The translations under genes were made by a program, and so were the position numbers. The notes under the pieces were generated by a model, which saw only the letters and a list, made by a program, of their open reading frames with translations, had not been told where the DNA came from and did not search any database. Shown piece after piece: positions 32,580 to 32,829 of a stretch of 32,829 bases of DNA. The stretch comes from Rhodoplanes serenus (lineage in GTDB: Bacteria; Pseudomonadota; Alphaproteobacteria; Rhizobiales; Xanthobacteraceae): assembly GCA_945897515.1 (NCBI GenBank), contig CAMDFO010000052.1, forward strand, positions 1-32,829. Reading direction: 5' to 3'. Within the stretch, counting starts at the first letter, position 1. The number at the start of each line of letters is the position of its first letter.

Positions 32580-32829
32580 CCTTGTAAACGCTAGATAATT
32601 AGCGTTTCAGATGGTGAATTTATTGTGCGTCAATATGGCGCGGGTAAGCAGCCGGTAAGCAGAGCGGTTCAATCTCTGAATCACCGTCACAGCCAACGCG
32701 GGCTTGCGACAGCCGCGACAGATGCGACAAACCCAGGCGCGCTGACATTACCGCGCGTGAGGCTGATCGATCCTGTTCTCAGGTTAATGGGACAAATGAA
32801 ATCGATTTGACCATACGCCGCAATTGAGC
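32580..32829. other. Non-coding tail after tRNA-Lys with hairpin and iterated short repeats
   Basis: No convincing gene is seen in these 250 bases; a 61-codon open frame is not supported. An 8-bp perfect stem (AAACGCTA at 32586-32593, TAGCGTTT at 32600-32607) may terminate the tRNA transcript. GGTAAGCAG occurs twice (32643 and 32654, period 11), and GCGACA three times at a 9-base period (32706, 32715, 32724). AAATCGATTT at 32799-32808 is a palindrome. Base composition is less GC-rich than the coding part. This could be the left end of an integrated element. Confidence 0.5.

Noticed and set aside
32625-32810. 61-codon open frame after the tRNA as an integrase fragment
   Set aside because: It has no ribosome site, no catalytic motif and contains the iterated repeats; no integrase similarity is visible.
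1-32829. CRISPR arrays, insertion sequences, rRNA genes
   Set aside because: No regularly spaced long repeats, no transposase motifs and no rRNA sequence were seen on either strand.

Overview
The window is GC-rich, densely coded and looks chromosomal. It reads as an alphaproteobacterium of the order Hyphomicrobiales (Rhizobiales), near Bradyrhizobium/Nitrobacteraceae or Xanthobacteraceae. Three things support this: an ndvC-ndvD-ndvB locus for cyclic beta-(1,3),(1,6)-glucan, a linked sdhE-mfd pair beside recG, and a large set of periplasmic Bug/TctC receptors. No plasmid, phage or CRISPR gene is visible. The window cuts the first gene at its 5' end.

Region 1 (1-4161) holds the C-terminal part of a family 5 solute-binding protein, a translationally coupled and catalytically degenerate AMP-ligase-like protein, a degenerate GGDEF-type protein, and a FrnE/DsbA-type oxidoreductase. 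Region 2 (4158-5326, minus strand) is a coupled pair of HupE/UreJ-like membrane proteins; only the first keeps the histidine-rich metal motifs. Region 3 (5373-12923) is an accessory catabolic block: an enolase-superfamily enzyme, five consecutive Bug/TctC solute receptors with no transporter membrane subunits, and a zinc alcohol dehydrogenase beyond a strong hairpin. These genes probably serve uptake, sensing and oxidation of organic or aromatic acids and alcohols.

Region 4 (13021-20582) is largely housekeeping. It contains a small secreted protein, mfd and sdhE (overlapping, minus strand), a sixth TctC gene lying between sdhE and recG, and recG on the plus strand. Region 5 (20584-24674, minus strand) carries glmU, glmS (TTG start) and a DUF502 membrane protein, which points to UDP-GlcNAc and envelope synthesis. 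Two envelope proteins of unknown function follow on the plus strand.

Region 6 (26043-31152) is the glucan locus: ndvC-like (minus), ndvD-like (plus) and ndvB-like (plus). Both large proteins have a GH17 domain with both catalytic glutamates, and the NdvB-like protein fuses it to a GT2 processive glycosyltransferase. An M20 amidohydrolase follows on the minus strand, then a tRNA-Lys(TTT). The last 250 bases, after the tRNA, hold no convincing gene but several short iterated motifs and a hairpin, and may be the edge of an integrated element.

Most of the window is recognisable. The least ordinary parts are the orphan receptor array, the asymmetric HupE pair, the degenerate ligase, the 53-base hairpin enclosing the mfd stop codon, and the repeats downstream of the tRNA.
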